From Candidatus Poribacteria bacterium (lineage in GTDB: Bacteria; Poribacteria; WGA-4E; WGA-3G), in assembly GCA_958295945.1 (NCBI GenBank), contig OY282386.1, positions 5,270,001 through 5,334,000 of the forward strand: a stretch of DNA of 64,000 nucleotides. Reading direction: 5' to 3'. Of the stretch, positions 17,726-26,749 are shown piece by piece. Position numbers and translations under genes: made by a program. The notes under the pieces were generated by a model. That model searched no databases. It was not told the DNA's origin and saw only the letters and a program-made list of their open reading frames with translations. Positions within the stretch are counted from its first letter, which is position 1, and every line of letters begins with the position of its first letter.

Positions 17726-17938
17726 AGCCCCAGCGGGGCGAAATGTGTCCAGCACATCGTGAACAAACCATTTATAGCCCCAGCGGGGCGACAGGTGTCC
17801 AGCACATCGTGAACAAACGATCTATAGCCCCAGCGGGGCGACAGGTGTCCAGCATATCGTGAACAAACGACTATAGCCCCAGCGGGGTGGAATGTGTCCA
17901 GCACATCGTGAACAAACCATTTATAGCCCCAGCGGGGC
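17726..17938. repeat. Tandem array of about 50-bp units
   Basis: Four units of 50, 50, 49 and 50 bp plus a partial fifth start at 17726, 17776, 17826, 17875 and 17925. Each begins with the palindrome AGCCCCAGCGGGGC and continues with GTGTCCAGCACATCGTGAAC. The units are near-identical, so this is not a CRISPR array. No gene is present. Confidence 0.9.
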
Positions 17939-18477
17939 ACAGAGACCCCGCCCTACAATAGATTACAGGTTTTTCACCTGAATTGATGTCTACGGTGACA
18001 AAAACTTTACACACCATAGGTGTCAATTTAAGGAAAATTACGCTCAACGACTCAGTACACGTAGGCGGGGAATGCCAAATGGCATTCATACCCGGGGAAC
18101 GCCAAAAGGCGTTCATACCGTTGATTTCTTGATTTGGCGCTTTGTAAGCGCGCTGGATGGTAGAGACATAACTGACTAACTGACAGGCATGTTTGTTGGT
18201 TCAAAAATTACTGTGCATTTCACAGATATGGTCAGCGCGCTTACAAAGCGCGTCTACAGCAGGTTGTGTTTGCTAAATTGATGCCTATGGTGACAAAAAC
18301 TTTACACACCCCAATCTAAACCTACTTATTGACGAAAAGTCGTATCTTAAGTAGAATATCCCAAAAACAGATTCACTTTGCTCATGGTCTTTTGTTGCTT
18401 ATTGAATTTTTGATACCTATGTCTAAAGAACCAAAACAGGAACAAAAGTCAGTATATGATCTAAAGGAGAAATAAAG
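17939..18477. repeat. Non-coding repeat zone upstream of LamG pseudogene
   Basis: No gene seen. It contains two direct copies of a 35-bp repeat ending CAAAAACTTTACACACC (17981-18015 and 18275-18309), short palindromes AATGCCAAATGGCATT and AACGCCAAAAGGCGTT (about 18072-18115), and a perfect 19-bp inverted repeat GCGCTTTGTAAGCGCGCTG at 18137-18155 and 18233-18251. The longer form of the 35-bp repeat (17965-18015) recurs inverted at 22160-22211. Confidence 0.8.
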
Positions 18478-18992
18478 ATGATTCACCAAATTACAAAATA
18501 CAAAAACAACGGGTTGCCAATCACAAGTCTCTTCTGTCTTATTGTATTTGTATCAATTTCATTACCTATTATGCGCGGGGAAGCGGAAAGGGATGAAGTA
18601 ACAGTCGCAGCACAATGGACATTTGATGATGGAAGTGCAAATGATATATCAGGAAACAACATTAACGGACAAATTGTCGGACAACCCAATGCCGTTGAAG
18701 GCATTTACGACAAAGCATTGGAGTTTGATGGCGTTGACAACGGTATTAAACTCCCAGATACGCCATTTATCAACACAGGCGGCCCATATAGCGACAGAAA
18801 ACCATTTACCATGATGGTGTTGAAGATCTAAGCAATGTCGGTTGGTTTGAAGGCATCATTGACGATGTCCTCGTATATAATTCGGCTTTTGATGAAGCAG
18901 ATTTCGCGAAGATTGCACGACCTCTCAATGTTGAACCCGATGGGAAATATACAACAACTTGGGGAAATCTAAAAAGTGATCGGATTGATTAG
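18478..18992 (+). pseudogene. Broken LamG-domain secreted protein gene
   Basis: AAAGGAGAAATAAAG precedes an ATG that opens a signal peptide (ITSLFCLIVFVSISLPIM) and the start of a LamG/concanavalin-like fold (QWTFDDGSANDISGNN, ALEFDGVDNGIKLP). At about 18800 the sequence jumps frame: the open frame ends at 18831, and the C-terminal part (WFEGIIDDVLVYNSAFDEAD, typical of LamG ends) continues in another frame to a stop at 18990-18992. The middle of the domain is missing, so an internal deletion with frameshift is likely. The end reads TTTWGNLKSDRID, a C-terminal motif shared with the protein at 25877-26749. Confidence 0.8.
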
Positions 18993-19199
18993 TAGATCTT
19001 ACCACATACGTCTATTTTTACATGAATCTTAATTTATGAAAGAACAATCTTGTTTGTATTCGCGTAATTCATTGCGCCTCTTACATTCATAGAAAGAGAC
19101 GAAATGAAATGCACGACTAAAAGCAATCTTTGTATAGAACACGGGTTTTCCGAAGATCCAATAACTTTTCCCAAAACTTTACACACTCAAAAATCTGTT

Positions 19200-20954
19200 T
19201 TATTTGTTTGGTGACGATCTATATTTAAGCACACCATCCGCATCCGTAAATCGCACATACAGTGCCCATGTCCAACTGTTCTGCTCAACACCACACAATA
19301 CCTCATTCCATCCTGATTTCAACTTGCACGGAATGACATCTGCATCCCGTGTGATGCGACGGTAGACCCGCTTTCTGTGAATCTCTTTTCCATTTAGCCA
19401 CACCGTAACCGTCTCATCACTACCTAACAGCATAGCAGTGTCCATCTCTATTGGGGCATAGATGTATGTAACCGCATATCCAACAACTCCCGTATTCATA
19501 CCGATGTTTGATCGTAAATCTAACATGCCACTCGGACGGGTTGCTACATCACGCCAACGTATTGTTTTCCCATCTATTCCTATGTAGGTCTCGTTCAAGT
19601 TTAGGTGCTTTTCAGATGAAACCGATGGAACAGTCGTGTCTGTATCTGTCTTTGGAAATGGACCTAAAACCATGTATTTCCGCACAAATGGAGAGGCATG
19701 CAACACCTGAAAGGAATCAACTCCAATTTTGAATCCTGTCGACTCTGTTGATTTACCAACATTCTTCAGGATTATCTGGTTTTCACCCTGATTCAACGGG
19801 ACTTTTCCAAATACTACCAAAGTACCCGCAACCGGTTCAGAATGATAATAATCGTAAGATTGTCCGATGACTTTGCCATTTACAGTGAGTTCCGCAAGTC
19901 CATATTCAGGTCCACGAGTCATCACTGCACTGATTTGATATAGGTTTCTGTGTTGCACTTCAATCTTTTGATGTACTTCTGCCCCAACTGCTTTCGCATT
20001 CAATGCAGCATGCCCACCATTTATATCAATGCCCACATCACGATAGCTTTCTAACTTATACCCATCCGAGTTTTCTTTGACTAATAGGGATATAGCCGAT
20101 TGTGTATCCTTTGGTGGCAATTTCCACTGCTTTTCATACCAAAATTGTGGAAGGGCATAGACATCTCGTGCTTCGTTTGTTAGATAGAGATTATGTCCCT
20201 CAAAACAAATTGCTTCTCCTTGAAAATCGTGAGCCAATATCCACGGTTTCCTTTTTATTGTCTGTGTTAAGTTATCCCCAGAAACATCATAAACCCATAA
20301 GGAATTGTAGGTGCATATAGCCAAACGCTTCCTATCTGCCGATATACCCGCACCTGTAACTAACCTTGCCTCAGCAAATTCACCGACACGTTCTAATACC
20401 TGTTTCTCGTTCGCTTTCAATGCGGGCAAACGGTAAAGCACAGCAGTTGATTGTTCTTTAGAGACAATATAAGGTATGCCGTTATGAATAAACAGACCTT
20501 CCGCATCTACATTATTCTCGGGATAACGATAGGGGTATTTTGCAATAACCTGTGTTTCTGTTTCGGTAAACGGGTTCGGTTCCTTCACAACAGACACATT
20601 CAAGTCAAATCGCATACGGCTATTGTTACCAATGTCACCGATCCAGAGTTGTCCTTTGTCATCAATACCGAGTGCTTCCCAGTCAAAATTTCGCGTGCCA
20701 CGCACTTTTATTTTTTGGATTAATTCTCCATTCCGCTTCGTTGCATAAAGCACTGAAGGATTACCCGAGTCATTCAATGTCCAGTAGACACCATCAAACT
20801 GCCGACTTGCAACGATACCAGAACTCTCACGAATGTCGCGATGTGTATATTTGCCTACGGGTTGCCACGGCGGAGTCCCAAAAGAATCTACTTCCTCTGC
20901 AACAGAAATTGTAGATATAAGAACAAAAATAAGTGAACAAAACAACAATTTCAT
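19200..20954 (-). CDS. Secreted protein, probable beta-propeller plus beta-sandwich
   Basis: A 584-residue protein with a signal peptide (LLFCSLIFVLISTISVAEEV). The N-terminal half reads like a propeller with repeating strand and Asp/Gly turns (WTLNDSGNPSVLYATKRNG, LWIGDIGNNSRM, LYLTNEARDVYALPQFWYE). The C-terminal part looks like one or two jelly-roll sandwiches of the kind in glycoside hydrolase accessory domains (SDETVTVWLNGKEIHRKRVY, LKSGWNEVLCGVEQNSWTWA). No catalytic motif is evident. It may bind or survey carbohydrate outside the cell; this is inference. AAGGATGTG precedes the ATG. It is separated from the downstream LamG remnant by about 200 bases of repeat-containing DNA. Confidence 0.85.
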   Translation of the reverse strand: MKLLFCSLIFVLISTISVAEEVDSFGTPPWQPVGKYTHRDIRESSGIVASRQFDGVYWTLNDSGNPSVLYATKRNGELIQKIKVRGTRNFDWEALGIDDKGQLWIGDIGNNSRMRFDLNVSVVKEPNPFTETETQVIAKYPYRYPENNVDAEGLFIHNGIPYIVSKEQSTAVLYRLPALKANEKQVLERVGEFAEARLVTGAGISADRKRLAICTYNSLWVYDVSGDNLTQTIKRKPWILAHDFQGEAICFEGHNLYLTNEARDVYALPQFWYEKQWKLPPKDTQSAISLLVKENSDGYKLESYRDVGIDINGGHAALNAKAVGAEVHQKIEVQHRNLYQISAVMTRGPEYGLAELTVNGKVIGQSYDYYHSEPVAGTLVVFGKVPLNQGENQIILKNVGKSTESTGFKIGVDSFQVLHASPFVRKYMVLGPFPKTDTDTTVPSVSSEKHLNLNETYIGIDGKTIRWRDVATRPSGMLDLRSNIGMNTGVVGYAVTYIYAPIEMDTAMLLGSDETVTVWLNGKEIHRKRVYRRITRDADVIPCKLKSGWNEVLCGVEQNSWTWALYVRFTDADGVLKYRSSPNK

Positions 20955-21036
20955 TATAGTTCACATCCTTTATACTATCTTCTTGTTGGAGGAGTTCCAA
21001 CCCGATTGTTCCGTTACCTTCCAATAAATGATAATA

Positions 21037-22089
21037 CTAAAAATCATTAAACACTTTCACCGGCGAACCCGTTTCAACAGACTCCCAAGCAGCAACACCC
21101 ACAGCAATAGACTTAGCACCATCCACCACATTCGGAGACGGTTCCAAATCTTGTTCAAGACACTGCTGAAAATGACGCATATAGCGTATAACCGTTTGCC
21201 CATGTCCATAAACACTTGTGTCTAATTCAGGAGGACAAGCCATCTCAAAAGGTTCACGTGCAGACATTTTATCCAGCATCAGTTTAACCTGACCACCCTT
21301 GTTATCTGTAAAGTCACCAATCATTGTGCCATTCGTGCCGTAAATGGAAACCTGCATCATCGGCATCGGCGGATGAACGACATCATAGAGTCCCATCGCC
21401 CTTGCAATCTGTCCACTTTCAAATTTCAGATTGAGAAAGAAGTTATTTTTTATCGGATATTCAGGTGTGAGTGTGCCTTTCGTACCGTAGGCATGCACCT
21501 CCGCAACATCACCGAGAAAGCTGCGTAAAATATCAACAGGATGCACAACACCACCAAACATAAGATCTTGTGGCACTTGGAGTCGCCACGGTGTAAAATC
21601 GTAAACATCGCGCATGTCATGGACATAATATGCATCCGCAACCATGATGTCTCCTAAATCACCGTCGTCAAAAAGTCGTTTCATAGTTAGAAACTGCAGA
21701 TCAAATCGCATCGTCTGACCGACAAGAAATTTGACACCATGCTTTCTGACTAAATCGACCAACTTTTGTGCATCTTCCAAGGTTGTTACCATCGGTTTTG
21801 TGCAGACTACATGCTTTCCTGCTTCAATCGCAGCAATACAATGTTCTGCATGCAGATGATCAGGGGAATACACTGCAACAACAGAGATATCCTCTCGCTG
21901 CACCAACGCACGGTAGTCAGTCGTCCAAAAATCAACACCAATCTGCTTAGCATAGTCTTCAAGCACATCCGGACGCTTCGCACAGATACCACGAAGTTCA
22001 TAATCAAGATCAGGCACCTCCTTAAGCAGTGCTGCCGTTGATCCCATGTTGGTCGGATTGATCCCAATAACACCTAACCCTATTGCCAT
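21037..22089 (-). CDS. Gfo/Idh/MocA family oxidoreductase
   Basis: A 350-residue NAD(P)-dependent sugar-type dehydrogenase. The N-terminal Rossmann domain has the family KP motif (CTKPM, K98-P99) and AVYSPDHLH. The first glycine loop is unusual: GVIGINPTNMGS instead of the normal GxGxxG, so cofactor binding may be altered. The C-terminal alpha/beta domain follows (GGVVHPVDILRSFLGDVAEV). AAAGGAGG precedes the ATG. Members act on sugars, inositols or related diols; the substrate here is unknown. Confidence 0.93.
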   Translation of the reverse strand: MAIGLGVIGINPTNMGSTAALLKEVPDLDYELRGICAKRPDVLEDYAKQIGVDFWTTDYRALVQREDISVVAVYSPDHLHAEHCIAAIEAGKHVVCTKPMVTTLEDAQKLVDLVRKHGVKFLVGQTMRFDLQFLTMKRLFDDGDLGDIMVADAYYVHDMRDVYDFTPWRLQVPQDLMFGGVVHPVDILRSFLGDVAEVHAYGTKGTLTPEYPIKNNFFLNLKFESGQIARAMGLYDVVHPPMPMMQVSIYGTNGTMIGDFTDNKGGQVKLMLDKMSAREPFEMACPPELDTSVYGHGQTVIRYMRHFQQCLEQDLEPSPNVVDGAKSIAVGVAAWESVETGSPVKVFNDF

Positions 22090-22160
22090 TTTATGCCTCC
22101 TTTGATGGACAAAATCATATCACATATTCTGTTGCTTGACAAGTCATTCATAATTGTTGG

Positions 22161-22506
22161 GTGTGTAAAGCTTTTTGTCACCGTATACGTCAATTCAAGT
22201 GATAAACCTGTCCTCTATTGTAGGGCCAAATCAACGGTATGAATGCGCTTATGGCATTCCCCGGGTCTCTGTGCCCCGCCATTCCTTGTCCTGTAATGCA
22301 ACGGGCGGGCACAGAGACCCGCCCCTACAATGACTGGTGAGAAGTTAGTACCACAGGACTTACGCATTCCCCCTTGATAAGGGGGGTAGGGGGGTTAAAT
22401 AGTGCAATATTTCAGTGTTTTTGGTCTTTTTAACCCCCTAAATCCCCCTTATCAAGGGGACTTTAAGAGAAACTGCGTAAGTCCTGTACCAAAAACTTTA
22501 CACACT
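22161..22506. mobile_element. MITE-like unit with inverted GTGTGTAAAG ends and a nested palindrome
   Basis: GTGTGTAAAGCTTTTTG (22161-22177) is matched by inverted CAAAAACTTTACACAC (22491-22506). Inside lie CCGGGTCTCTGTGCCCCGCC-type palindromes and, at about 22353-22487, a nested inverted repeat: ACAGGACTTACGCATT at the left, its complement AACTGCGTAAGTCCTGT at the right, then CCCCCTTGATAAGGGGG and its partner. AGGACTTACGCA ends are known from bacterial MITEs. No gene is present. Confidence 0.6.
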
Positions 22507-22623
22507 CAATTTAGAGGGGTGTGTAAAGTTTTTAGCACTAAACTCAATATCCGATGAAATGGACACGTTTTTCCAAAAAACTGTAAAATATTAAAAGAAA
22601 TGTTAAAAATTGTAAATAATAAC

Positions 22624-22653
22624 TTGACTTAAGTAATTTGATTGTGTTATAAT
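22624..22653 (+). promoter_or_regulatory. Consensus sigma-70 promoter of element copy 2
   Basis: TTGACT, 18-base spacer, TATAAT, preceded by an A/T-rich stretch (possible UP element) and followed by ACGTCACATA, which copies 1 and 3 share. Confidence 0.7.
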
Positions 22654-22691
22654 ATACGTCACATATACCTTGTTGAATGAGGAAGAGAATT

Positions 22692-23228
22692 ATGAAAACA
22701 AAACAACGGACACAAGGAATAATGATCATCCTACAAGCAATCTTTTCAGGACATAGAATGTCAATTCGCAAGAACGACATTTCAAATACATATATATTTA
22801 ATATGCATCCTATCCTCACGAACGACAAGCACATATCTATCGCCTCTTTTTTAACATTTAACAACATTATATTTTGCATTCGTCCAATGCTGGACAAGTG
22901 TTATCCTCTGACTACCGATTTCACACGACAAGAACAAAATAGAGAACACGTACAATTTCTTAAATTTTTATTTTTTAATAAACACCTTATGAACCCTTAT
23001 GTCCACTACTATTACAGCGATGTCCAAGACGTACAGTTGTACGTGAATTTGTACGTCAATTGTACGGTTTTAATATGGGAAAAATCTCGGATTTCATTAA
23101 CAAGACACGCGTTCAATGAGAATGTCTTAGGCACATTCACCAAGCGCAATTCATTGCACCTCGGACATTCATCTCACATTGTTGGAGTGGTTTTCAACCA
23201 CGATTTATTAGAATGTCAACAGTGTTAG
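22692..23228 (+). CDS. Uncertain ORF inside element copy 2
   Basis: A 178-codon open frame beginning MKTKQR, with GAGGAAGAG as ribosome-binding site 6-14 bases upstream and a strong promoter about 40 bases before it. Copy 3 at 53.9 kb starts with the same MKT and shares LQAI and the FIRPMLDK/VQCWTS DNA, but goes out of frame. The stretch NPYV...VQLYVNLYVNC is shared with copy 1. The last 40 codons are built from short dispersed repeats, so at least the C-terminus is doubtful. No family is recognised. It could be a small protein gene or a chance frame across an RNA or binding-site array. Confidence 0.3.
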   Translation: MKTKQRTQGIMIILQAIFSGHRMSIRKNDISNTYIFNMHPILTNDKHISIASFLTFNNIIFCIRPMLDKCYPLTTDFTRQEQNREHVQFLKFLFFNKHLMNPYVHYYYSDVQDVQLYVNLYVNCTVLIWEKSRISLTRHAFNENVLGTFTKRNSLHLGHSSHIVGVVFNHDLLECQQC

Positions 23229-23381
23229 AGGGTTTGAAACCAGATGAATGCCATAAGCGCATTCGGCTTTGAATTGGATTGATTAGATTTCAAGCTTTCC
23301 ATCCGACATGAAAATGAAATGGTTCATGCCAAAAACTTTACACACCCATTTAGAGAATAAAGTTGTCTACCTCAACCATAT

Positions 23382-25142
23382 ATGATATACTTTACACAGA
23401 TTTTATTTTCAGATGACCAAGAAATGCATCAAGAACAGAAACCACACCCAAACTCAGAGATAAATCAGCGAACAACATCTGCATTAACACGCAGCATCGA
23501 CTTTTTGCTCTCAAAACAGCAAACAGACGGAAACTTTGAAGGACAACTTTCCTCAAGCACGTTCCCATCTTGTGCGTATGCATGGATCCAACTTGCACAA
23601 GGCAAAACGGTAGAACCTGCGATGGTTGACTGGTTCATAAAAAACCAAAACGAAAACAGTTCATGGGGATTGGATGCTGCAAAGCAGACGAACCCTGAAG
23701 CTACGTTGTTTTCCCGATTGATCTTGGAACAAGTCAGTGAAAACGAATCTACACCACAACTTGAGAAATGTATATCACGTATACCGATTTATCCGCTTGA
23801 CCTCGCTTTAGTCAAACTCGCCTATGCAGCATTCAATCGTTATGACTGGGAGAAATTGACCATATCAAAAAATGCTTTGCCATTGATGAAATTCATTAAG
23901 TTCCTGACACGGATCCCCACATTGCATGCCATACTGAAACCACCCCGAAACATACTACCTCCAGTAGACATGTTCAAAACATCACTATTTGATGAGTTAT
24001 TTATTGCTGAACAACACACCTTAGTGCCGGTTTTCATCCTGATTGAACTAAACACGACAAAACGTTCCGACATGATCAATGCTTTAGTCTCTTGGCTAAA
24101 AGAACGTGCTCTCAGTGATGGCAGTTGGTTTCGTGTCAATTATATCACCGCATTATCTGTCTTAGCACTCATTGAACTCAGAAAAAAAATGGATGTAGAC
24201 TCCGATATGTCCACAATGATTGAAAGGGGGATTGAATGGCTACAGAATACTAAAAATCCTGATGGTGGTTGTCGAGAAGCATTGAACCTTAATGTATGGG
24301 ACACTGCCCTGAGCATTATCGCTTTGACAGAGGCAGACACAAGAAATAACGGTAATCCAGATGTAATCCAAAAAGCTGCACTATGGCTTGTTGACCATCA
24401 AAACGACAACGGTGGATGGGCATTTTCTGGGATGCGCGACAGCACACTTCCAAGTGATGCGGACGACTCCGCCTTAGCTACCCTCGCTATCATAAGAGCA
24501 AAACTACAATCCGAAGATGCCAAGAGTGCTGTCCAACGTGGAATCGAATGGCTGAAACAGAACCAAGAGACTGATGGAAGTTGGAACACGTATCAACCTG
24601 GACAAGGTGATGTCGGATGTGTGAGTATCACAGCACATGCGATTGAAGCGTTACTAGCGCATGGTGAAAGTCAGACTTATGTTGACAACGGAATAAAGTG
24701 GCTTCGGTCTAACATACATAAGGATGGCTATTGGGATGACCTCTGGTTAGCAAAGCGAACCTACGGGACAGCATGCGCACTTGCAGCACTTGTAAAAGCA
24801 GGATGCAAAGACGCACCTGAAATTACACAAGCGGTGCAATGGCTAAAACAGACCCAAAATGAGAACGGTGGTTGGGGTGAAGACATGTTTGGCAATCCCA
24901 CTGAAACCACTGTTGAGCAAACCGCATGGTGTTCCTATGCATTGTTACTTGTTGACGCAAATAGTTCTGCTGCCCAAAAAGGCATTCAGTTTCTCCTTGA
25001 ACAGCAGCGAGAAGAAGGTTCATGGCAAGAAAGTTGTGTCGGTATTTATTGGGAAGTAATCGGTGGATACAGTGACCCGATCTACGCTTCTGTTTTTCCA
25101 ATATTGGCACTGAATCAGTCTATCAACAATGCCACGATATAG
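23382..25142 (+). CDS. Squalene-hopene-cyclase-like class II terpene cyclase
   Basis: A 586-residue alpha/alpha-barrel protein of the squalene-hopene/oxidosqualene cyclase superfamily, which protonate and cyclise polyprenes. The acid motif DxDD is present as DADD (359-362), followed by SALATLA. QW-type repeats are seen at about 46 (QTDGNF), 340 (QNDNGGW), 395 (QETDGSW), 492 (QNENGGW) and 542 (QREEGSW). The family is usually 620-650 residues, so this is a little short. Start uncertain: ATG at 23382 or 23424, no clear ribosome-binding site for either. A glycosyltransferase gene follows after nine bases, so a glycosylated polycyclic terpenoid is a fair guess. Confidence 0.8.
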   Translation: MIYFTQILFSDDQEMHQEQKPHPNSEINQRTTSALTRSIDFLLSKQQTDGNFEGQLSSSTFPSCAYAWIQLAQGKTVEPAMVDWFIKNQNENSSWGLDAAKQTNPEATLFSRLILEQVSENESTPQLEKCISRIPIYPLDLALVKLAYAAFNRYDWEKLTISKNALPLMKFIKFLTRIPTLHAILKPPRNILPPVDMFKTSLFDELFIAEQHTLVPVFILIELNTTKRSDMINALVSWLKERALSDGSWFRVNYITALSVLALIELRKKMDVDSDMSTMIERGIEWLQNTKNPDGGCREALNLNVWDTALSIIALTEADTRNNGNPDVIQKAALWLVDHQNDNGGWAFSGMRDSTLPSDADDSALATLAIIRAKLQSEDAKSAVQRGIEWLKQNQETDGSWNTYQPGQGDVGCVSITAHAIEALLAHGESQTYVDNGIKWLRSNIHKDGYWDDLWLAKRTYGTACALAALVKAGCKDAPEITQAVQWLKQTQNENGGWGEDMFGNPTETTVEQTAWCSYALLLVDANSSAAQKGIQFLLEQQREEGSWQESCVGIYWEVIGGYSDPIYASVFPILALNQSINNATI

Positions 25143-25151
25143 TGTTGAAAT

Positions 25152-25823
25152 ATGATTTCTGTTATCATACCTGTCCTGAATGAAGCAAAGATTTTGGATA
25201 AAACGTTATCTCAACTTCAACCAGAATTGGTAGGACATGAACTTATTGTTGTTGATGGTGGAAGCACAGACAACTCTGTCCAAATTGCTGAAAAATATGG
25301 TAGAGTAATTACATCCAAACAAGGACGCGCAAAACAATTGAATGCAGGTGCTGCATCTGCAAATGGCAATATCCTCATCTTCCTACACGCAGATGTTTGG
25401 CTTGAGAATGGAGCATTCAAAGCCGTAGAATCAGCGTTGGCATCGGATTTTATTGGAGGAGGGTTCCATCAAAAAATAGATGGGAAAAGTTATCTATATC
25501 GCATCATTGAATTCACTGCAGATATGCGCGGAAAATATCTAAAGGTTTTCTATGGAGATAGCGGCATTTTCGTCCGGCGAACAGATTTTCAAAAAATTGG
25601 GGGTTTTCCAGATGTTCCTATTATGGAGGAGATGGGTTTTTCAAATGAATTACGAAGGCTAGGAAAGACAAAAATGATCAGACCACACATTCATATCTCT
25701 GCCCGCAGATGGGAAAGAAACGGCATTGTCCGCACAACAGCAAAAAACTGGCTGATTACCTTTCTTTATTATATCAGGGTTTCACCGGATAAGCTGGCGA
25801 AACTTTATCGGAATATACGGTAG
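25152..25823 (+). CDS. Family 2 glycosyltransferase (TIGR04283-like)
   Basis: A 223-residue GT-A glycosyltransferase. The sugar-nucleotide site shows IIPVLNEAKILDKTL, VVDGGSTDNS and the DxD-type metal motif in FLHADVW; GDSGIFVRR and PIMEEMGFSNEL follow, close to the TIGR04283 group. Some relatives are annotated in arsenosugar synthesis, but nothing here supports that. It lacks a membrane domain apart from a weak C-terminal hydrophobic stretch (NWLITFLYYIRV). The nine-base gap from the terpene cyclase suggests one transcript and a shared lipid product; this is inference. Confidence 0.87.
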   Translation: MISVIIPVLNEAKILDKTLSQLQPELVGHELIVVDGGSTDNSVQIAEKYGRVITSKQGRAKQLNAGAASANGNILIFLHADVWLENGAFKAVESALASDFIGGGFHQKIDGKSYLYRIIEFTADMRGKYLKVFYGDSGIFVRRTDFQKIGGFPDVPIMEEMGFSNELRRLGKTKMIRPHIHISARRWERNGIVRTTAKNWLITFLYYIRVSPDKLAKLYRNIR

Positions 25824-25857
25824 AAAAAAGCGGGAACAGTTCAATCACTGTCCCCGC
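25821..25857 (-). terminator. Rho-independent terminator of the 25877 gene
   Basis: GCGGG(A)ACAGT, a 6-base loop, then ACTGT(C)CCCGC (25830-25857); on the minus strand the stem is followed by CTTTTTTC, the classic U-run. It lies 20 bases past the stop of the 25877-26749 gene. Confidence 0.85.
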
Positions 25858-25876
25858 ATAAGATGGATAAATCAGT

Positions 25877-26749
25877 TTAGTGACCTTGTTTGATGTGTCC
25901 CCAAGTTGTTGACAACTTATTATTTGCATGCACATCCAATGTCGCATTTTCAGACAACCAATTCGTGATGAATTCTGCGACACCGATACCGCGTGGGTCT
26001 GTTCCACCCCAATTCGGTATAGCTGCCTGCCACATAGCCGCAATCATACCGGTTCCATCTGTGCCAGACTCTTTGCTAATAGCAACGGCAGGATCTGCAT
26101 TATTTTCATCTGCTTCGGCAAAAATAACTAAATCCCAGTTTGTCCCAGGAAACTGCTCTACATGCCATGGACGATTAGAATTGAAATCTGCCAACGAAGG
26201 GATATATTTCTTTCCTAAATCGGTGGGTTTCATAGCGAAAGTTCCTTGACCGCGTTCACCAAAATCTAATCCGGGGATGTCAAAGACATTCGCAGCACCA
26301 GCTCCAGCGTTTTCTGCACTGCGGACACCACCTTCATAACTCATGTAGAAAATCCAGTCCGCTACATTTATTACAACGTTTCCTGCTTCAATGAAGTTCT
26401 CTACATTTGACCCATCTGGTTTAAGATTGGGAAATGGATATAGCGAACTCGGAGATGTGCCACATGCAAGGAGAATAACATCTTGCTGTCCGTTCCCGGT
26501 GTGCTCAACACACCATTCTGCCAACGGAGACTCATCCCCTACTTCATCACCACCACCGAAGTTCTCAATATTATTGAAAAGTGCCTTGACTCCAGCATGG
26601 GTCATAACCGTTTCTGTATTTTTCTCAACAGCACCAGCAGAAATCCAATCTGGATTTGTGGGACCGGAGTATATTGCCAAATCATTAGCAAAAACTATTG
26701 TCGCACTTACCATAAGCACAACAATGACAGGACTAATATAACTTTTCAT
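25877..26749 (-). CDS. Secreted protein with C-terminal TTWG motif
   Basis: A 290-residue exported protein: signal peptide (ISPVIVVLMVSATIVFA), then a globular domain with alternating strands and helices (VILLACGTSPSSLYPFP, VINVADWIFYMSYEGG, WDLVIFAEADEN) that may resemble a class-I-amidotransferase or ThuA-like fold, though I cannot assign it. The last residues read NNKLSTTWGHIKQGH, nearly the same as the end of the broken LamG gene at 18.9 kb, which suggests a shared C-terminal sorting or attachment tag. GAAGGAGG precedes the ATG, and a clean terminator follows the stop. Confidence 0.8.
   Translation of the reverse strand: MKSYISPVIVVLMVSATIVFANDLAIYSGPTNPDWISAGAVEKNTETVMTHAGVKALFNNIENFGGGDEVGDESPLAEWCVEHTGNGQQDVILLACGTSPSSLYPFPNLKPDGSNVENFIEAGNVVINVADWIFYMSYEGGVRSAENAGAGAANVFDIPGLDFGERGQGTFAMKPTDLGKKYIPSLADFNSNRPWHVEQFPGTNWDLVIFAEADENNADPAVAISKESGTDGTGMIAAMWQAAIPNWGGTDPRGIGVAEFITNWLSENATLDVHANNKLSTTWGHIKQGH

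Larger units (their letters stand above)
22520..23345. mobile_element. Copy 2 of the unknown element, bounded by inverted repeats
   Basis: GTGTGTAAAGTTTTT (22520-22534) and CAAAAACTTTACACAC (23330-23345) are inverted copies bracketing 826 bp. The inside holds a sigma-70 promoter, an open frame with a GAGGAAGAG ribosome-binding site, TTGTACG repeats at 23037, 23049 and 23060 with the same 12/11-base spacing as in copy 1, and a GTTGGAGTGGTTTTCAACCA hairpin. This is the most complete of the three copies. No transposase is present. Confidence 0.5.

Noticed and set aside
17726-17938. CRISPR-like regular spacing
   Set aside because: The spacers between palindromes are nearly identical, and no cas gene is near; it is a tandem repeat.
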